Origin: Trichomonas vaginalis G3 | Taxonomy: Eukaryota > Parabasalia > Trichomonadida > Trichomonadidae | Assembly: GCF_026262505.1 (NCBI RefSeq) | Contig: NC_067207.1 | Span: forward strand, 16,770,082 to 16,834,081 | Direction of reading: 5' to 3' | Length of the DNA: 64,000 nucleotides | Shown: positions 60,037 to 64,000 of the stretch, one piece after another | Layout of the letters: every line of letters starts with the position of its first letter | Position numbering within the stretch: the first letter of the stretch is position 1 | The notes under the pieces: model-generated | Told to the model about the DNA's origin: nothing | Database searches by the model: none | The model's input: only the letters and a program-made list of their open reading frames with translations | Position numbers and translations under genes: made by a program

Positions 60037-61046
60037 TCAATATATGTGGGATATTTTATATATTTGATGAGAAATAATGAACATACATTTTATTTCTTCA
60101 TCGATTTTTTTTGCGATATTGAATAATGCTCCGACCAAAACAGATCCAGCAAAACCAGTGAGAATCAATGCTTTTGCATTAATTGTTGGATATTCATCAT
60201 CTGGCATAGGGTATTGTCGCACTAATTCTTTAATAAATGGAGGTTCTTGTTATGATTCTGGGGCTGACTCTTCATGTACTGGTTCTGGAGCGACAGGAGG
60301 CTGTGGTTATGGCTTTGGCTCTTCAAAAGGCTCTGGTTCTTCAACCGGTTCTGGTTTTAGCTCTGATTTTAGTCGTTCTGCTGGTTTTGGATGTTCCTTG
60401 TGTCTCTTTGGAATAGCAATTGAAGGAATAATAGCTTTGGCTTCCTCATATAGCTCATCTGGTTCTAAAAGGTTCAATAAGCCGAGCGGTAGCAACCATT
60501 GATTGAGGATCATTATCTTCGATACCGTATCTGTAGTAGGTCAAGGAAAAGTCATCATCTTTGTTTGACTTGTGTTCGGAAATTGGAGAATAAAGATCTC
60601 CCATACTATGTTTGAAGGCTGTGAACAGCAATACATGGATTCTTTCTCATTTGTTCTTCACCGAGTAAGAGAACATCTAGTAAATAAGGTTCTACAAAGA
60701 TATTGTTATCGAGAAGGTATGAAGTCTTATCAATGTCATTAGCATCAATTAATTTCTTTGCGTTGTACATGATTATTTATTTTTTCTTGGTTTTCTGGCT
60801 TTTCTGAATACTGAATGGACTCAAGTAATGCTGAGTTGAAGTTGATATCAGATTCGCTAGCAACTAGTGATTCAATTCGGTATGGTCAGTTGCCATATCA
60901 ACTTTGCGTAATTTAAGTGCAACTGTAATGCCATCGATAGTCTGGTCCATGGAATCAGTTGTCTTGTGCATGATCCCATTAACAATTAAGTATTTAGCTC
61001 CATTTAACGGGCCTTTATCGTCATTTGAATAATTTGAATACAACAT
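60037..61046 (-). pseudogene. Degraded coding remnants of unknown origin
   Basis: Minus-strand pieces look like former coding sequence in several frames: a segment with NGAKYLIVNGIMHKTTDSMD at the right, a piece beginning MYNAKKLIDANDIDKTSYLL in the middle, a proline/glutamate-rich stretch (PEPVEEPEPFEEPKP), and at the left a probable membrane span (ALILTGFAGSVLVGALFNIA). Codon use is less AT-biased than the neighbours. It is clearly broken, with several disruptions. I cannot name the family; a fragment of a large mobile element is possible but unsupported. The glycine/serine-rich plus-strand frame here is a shadow. Confidence 0.4.
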
Positions 61047-61160
61047 TAGACACTCAGAGTGAATTGAGTTAGCCGCATTAACATAATATTATATTTAGTT
61101 TCATTATAGTTTTTTTTCTGATCAAAAAATTTATATTCAATCGTTCTTGATCAGATTTAT

Positions 61161-61166
61161 TCATTA
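61161..61166 (+). promoter_or_regulatory. Initiator element (TCATTA)
   Basis: TCATTACAATG: the initiator A lies six bases before the ATG of the third membrane paralogue. Confidence 0.65.
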
Positions 61167-61168
61167 CA

Positions 61169-61964
61169 ATGAAAATATGCTACTTTGATTATTATTTAAA
61201 TGCATCCAAAGGACATACATTTGTTCGCGGATGGATTTTTGATGATGCGTGTTTGTATTCAGAAATATTCATATTATTCATAATTTTTATTCCATTTTTC
61301 TATTTTATCATTCGTTCTCTTAGATCTCAATCAATAACCTATAAATCAAATAATTATCCAGGAATTGGATATAGTTTTGCAATTATTGTTTATAAATTAG
61401 GGAGATCAATTAATCTAAACGCATTCAATTATTTTTACAATCGTTATAGCTACGATATGCAATATTCTTTATTGTTCTATTTATTTTTCATTGCCTCATG
61501 GGATTATCTTTATCAATGCTTTCGGATTTTTAATCTAATCGGATTCAAATTCACAAAATATTTAGGATATTTATGCATATTTTTGAAATATTATTACCTG
61601 CTTAATACTATTTATTTTATTGTGATAACATTTCTTATTGATGAGTATGATCCAAAAGATTTTGAAGTGATATTCAAAACCATTGATTATCAGGATATTA
61701 TAATCGATAGATCATATTATATATATGCAATACTACTTTAGGATTTATGTGGATATGATTTTCGAAAATATTAGAGACTCATTATATTTTTATCTACACA
61801 TCGATTTCTTGTATCCCTCTTCAAATCTAAAGTATGAAATATTTAAGATAATATCCGTAATAATTCGGTTTGGTCCTTTACTATATATTATTTCTCTTTT
61901 AGCAGTTGGAAGATCAAAACGAATTGAATTCGTCTATTTTATATTAATTATTTTATTTTTCTAA
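61169..61964 (+). pseudogene. Multi-span membrane protein, paralogue 3, internal deletion
   Basis: The first 190-residue frame matches paralogue 2 from ASKGHTFVRGWIFD through the conserved FNYFYNRYSYD, WDYLYQCFRIFNLIGFKFTK and LGYLCIFLKYYYLL, and stops just after the span that follows (IIIDRSYYIYAILL). The next frame resumes at the region equivalent to the last quarter of the protein (MIFENIRDSLYFYLH, then IIRFGPLLYIISLLAVG). Compared with paralogue 2 about 40 residues are missing, including the YIICYLFLLP segment. The end has also lost its acidic tail. Good initiator upstream, so transcription could persist. Confidence 0.75.
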
Positions 61965-62323
61965 TAAATTAATTAGCAGAAAGCTGAAATACTTGTCATA
62001 ATTAAAATATGACAAAAGATAATTCAGTTGCTGTTTTCATTATTTTTTGATGACAAAAGCAACAAAATAAATTGTAAAAAACATCCGATAAACACATAAA
62101 AGTACATGTCTAATCTGCTAAATAATTTAAATTACCTCATTCAGATGCATGATTATCTTCTGATTAAATTGAACTCGAATCTAAATCGTGCATACTTTAT
62201 TGTATCAACACGATCTATAATTATTAAATTTTTGGTAATGTGGGTGAGTTCCACCCAGCCATATTTAAGGTTCAAGAAATATTCATGCACTGATGCTTTT
62301 ATGTATAGATGCACGAAGAAGGA

Positions 62324-62380
62324 GGTAAAAACGAAGAAAATGAAGAAAACAAAAGTGAATTGAATTCTGTCATCATATAA
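62324..62380 (+). pseudogene. 3' scrap of a membrane-paralogue gene
   Basis: Nineteen codons read GKNEENEENKSELNSVII and stop, matching the acidic tail (SELNSVIL) of paralogue 1. The rest of that copy is not recognisable in the preceding bases, so it is the last trace of a further family member. Confidence 0.6.
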
Positions 62381-62735
62381 AATTTAGTTGCAAATGCCAG
62401 TTTATTTAAGTATATTTTTATTATATAAAATTAGATAAAAATTTATTTTTCATGCACTCATTTCGAACTTATAAATAAATTCTTGTTTGTAAATCATAAA
62501 ATGAATCATATGTTCGTACTTAAGGCCACTTTATTAATTCATTTTTTACGCTTCATATTATCTGAAATTCATCAAAAACAAATGAGTTAGCATAGTATCA
62601 TGAAATCCGCTAAAAGCCAATGATAATACTTTTTATTAGTCAGAATTTAGTTGTATCGAAGTAGAATTTTGATAAACATATGTCAGAAGATAAACGATAC
62701 AGACCGTTTGGTCTGAGATAAACAGTAATTATTCA

Positions 62736-63641
62736 ATGAGTAACATAAAATATATTTATTACATTGATTGGTATCTAAAAGAGTCTAGAGGTCATACATT
62801 TGTTCATATAAACAATTATGACAACCCATATCTATATTCAGATATCTTCATTTATTTAATAATTTTTATTCCATTTTTCTATTTCATCATTAGATCTCTT
62901 AGAATCCAACCAATTTCATTTAACTTAAATAATTATCCCGGTGTTGGTTACTGTTTAGCAATTATTGTTTTTTTATTAGGTAGAGCAATTTATTATAATG
63001 CTTTTTATTATCTTTATAATGATCCTTGCTATCAACTACAAGCTGCTTTAGTTTATTTGCTTTATTATATAAGTTCTATGGACTATACATATCGATGTTT
63101 TCGAATTTTTACTTTAATCGGATTTAAATTTACAAAATATTTAGGATATTTTAGCTTATTTTTAAAGTATTATATATTAGCTTATTCAATTTAAACTATA
63201 ATATTAATATTTGTCAATAAATCTTATGAATCACCTGGATTAATTTTTACTATCATGAATTATGTCGGATTTATCAAAAATTATTCATTTCAAATATCCA
63301 TGGCATTACTTTATATTATTTGTTATTTATTCTTAACGAAAAAAGTACAAAAATTCATTCCACCTACTGTCTTATCAAAAATAAAATTGGGATTCTTCTT
63401 TTTGTGTTTGGGATTCTTAATAGAAAGATTAACATCAACAATTAATTCTGAATCATCAATATACATATCTTTCAATACTAGGAATCTAAAAGCATCTTAT
63501 TTAATAAATGAACTAATACATTTATTATCAGTGATACTTTATACTGTACATCTTTTATTCATAATTTCTATTCTATCAGATGGAGAATTAGATGAAGAAA
63601 CAGATAATAATCATAAGGAATTAACAGCTTTGATATTATAA
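62736..63641 (+). pseudogene. Multi-span membrane protein, paralogue 4, one in-frame stop
   Basis: Two frames in the same phase are separated by a TAA at 63192-63194, at the place where paralogue 2 has tyrosine (LLYTIYTIV against LAYSI-stop-TII). Read across, the protein is about 300 residues and collinear with paralogue 2: KESRGHTFVHINNYD, IIFIPFFYFIIRSL, NNYPGVGYCLAIIVF, TYRCFRIFTLIGFKFTK, then LLYIICYLFLTKKVQKFIP and an acidic tail ending ELTALIL. Apart from the stop it looks undamaged. Confidence 0.8.
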
Positions 63642-63782
63642 AATAATCCTAGATAAAAAGATAATATTACCAAATTTTATACAATTAACAATGACATAAG
63701 GGATTCCTTACTTGCTATTATTAGCCAAAAGACAACTTTTTTTTTCACTACTGATTTGATAATTTAAGCATCTAAGACATGG

Positions 63783-64000
63783 TCTTCAATTCAGATGTTT
63801 AAGGTTTTCAATGACGCTTCACGATAGTTGTAATTAAAGTCTAATAGCTGCTTTTACGGGCGTATATTACTCTTATTATACTAATTTTGTATGGATATTT
63901 TCCACTTTGCATCAAATTTAAGGGTGTAATCACGCCCCTATGACACGACCTTCAATTCAAATGTTTAAGGTTAATTTTCATTGACGCTTCACGCCAATTA
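63783..64000. repeat. Two direct copies of a dispersed repeat
   Basis: CTTCAATTCARATGTTTAAGG followed by TTTTCAWTGACGCTTCACG occurs at about 63783-63823 and 63950-63993, some 168 bases apart. TTTACGGGCG between them also occurs near 55892. A related copy lies at 15820. The right copy reaches the window edge, so the array may continue. Confidence 0.65.

Noticed and set aside
60077-60502. Glycine/serine-rich plus-strand frame
   Set aside because: The opposite strand reads as a more protein-like Pro/Glu-rich chain with a membrane span; this frame is its mirror.
62106-62363. 85-residue plus-strand frame as a gene
   Set aside because: No family likeness; its 3' end overlaps, in another frame, the recognisable tail of a membrane-paralogue gene.

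Overview
The window looks like nuclear DNA of Trichomonas vaginalis or a very close relative. It is AT-rich. Its genes are closely packed and I saw no clear introns. Several starts sit a few bases downstream of a TCACTTTT- or TCATTA-like initiator, the hallmark core promoter of trichomonads. It also carries families typical of this parasite: DUF3447/ankyrin proteins, BspA-like leucine-rich proteins, Pmp-like beta-helix surface proteins and F5/8C-like (discoidin) proteins. Species assignment is inference from family resemblance only.

Layout. 1-10 kb: the 3' end of a Mo25-like gene, a discoidin-like fragment, then a repeat-rich accessory region. That region has a 113-bp tandem repeat, a 124-bp duplication, and a foldback-like element whose right arm is an almost homogeneous 122-bp satellite built only from hairpins. 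It ends with a membrane protein gene cut off at a second, unrelated cluster of hairpins (8.63-9.48 kb). 10-18 kb: two ankyrin genes, a BART-domain (CFAP36-like) gene, and a nest of TTAA-flanked inverted-repeat elements. 18-34 kb: mostly housekeeping or conserved genes, namely a large unknown protein, an adaptin-like HEAT protein, the transition-zone protein B9D2, a broken protein kinase, a coiled-coil protein, MYG1, a C2orf81-like protein, ribosomal protein uL18/RPL5 and a thioredoxin. 34-49 kb: a frameshifted Pmp-like surface protein, tRNA-Thr(AGT), a CCR4-type deadenylase, a coiled-coil protein, two divergently transcribed ABCA-type half transporters, and a Raptor homologue interrupted by one in-frame TGA. 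49-64 kb: two BspA-like genes, a discoidin-like protein, a 200-bp perfect palindrome, two large decayed ankyrin genes, and a small array of paralogous multi-membrane-span proteins in different stages of decay.

How it fits together. The middle is a conserved gene block (translation, mRNA decay, TOR signalling, vesicle traffic, cilium). The two ends are accessory territory where surface, ankyrin and membrane families duplicate, convert and decay. Many family members carry one or two breaks, often in homopolymers, so assembly error and true pseudogenisation must be separated case by case. The least explained parts are the two hairpin clusters (3.1-5.4 kb and 8.6-9.5 kb) and the perfect palindrome at 52.4-52.9 kb.
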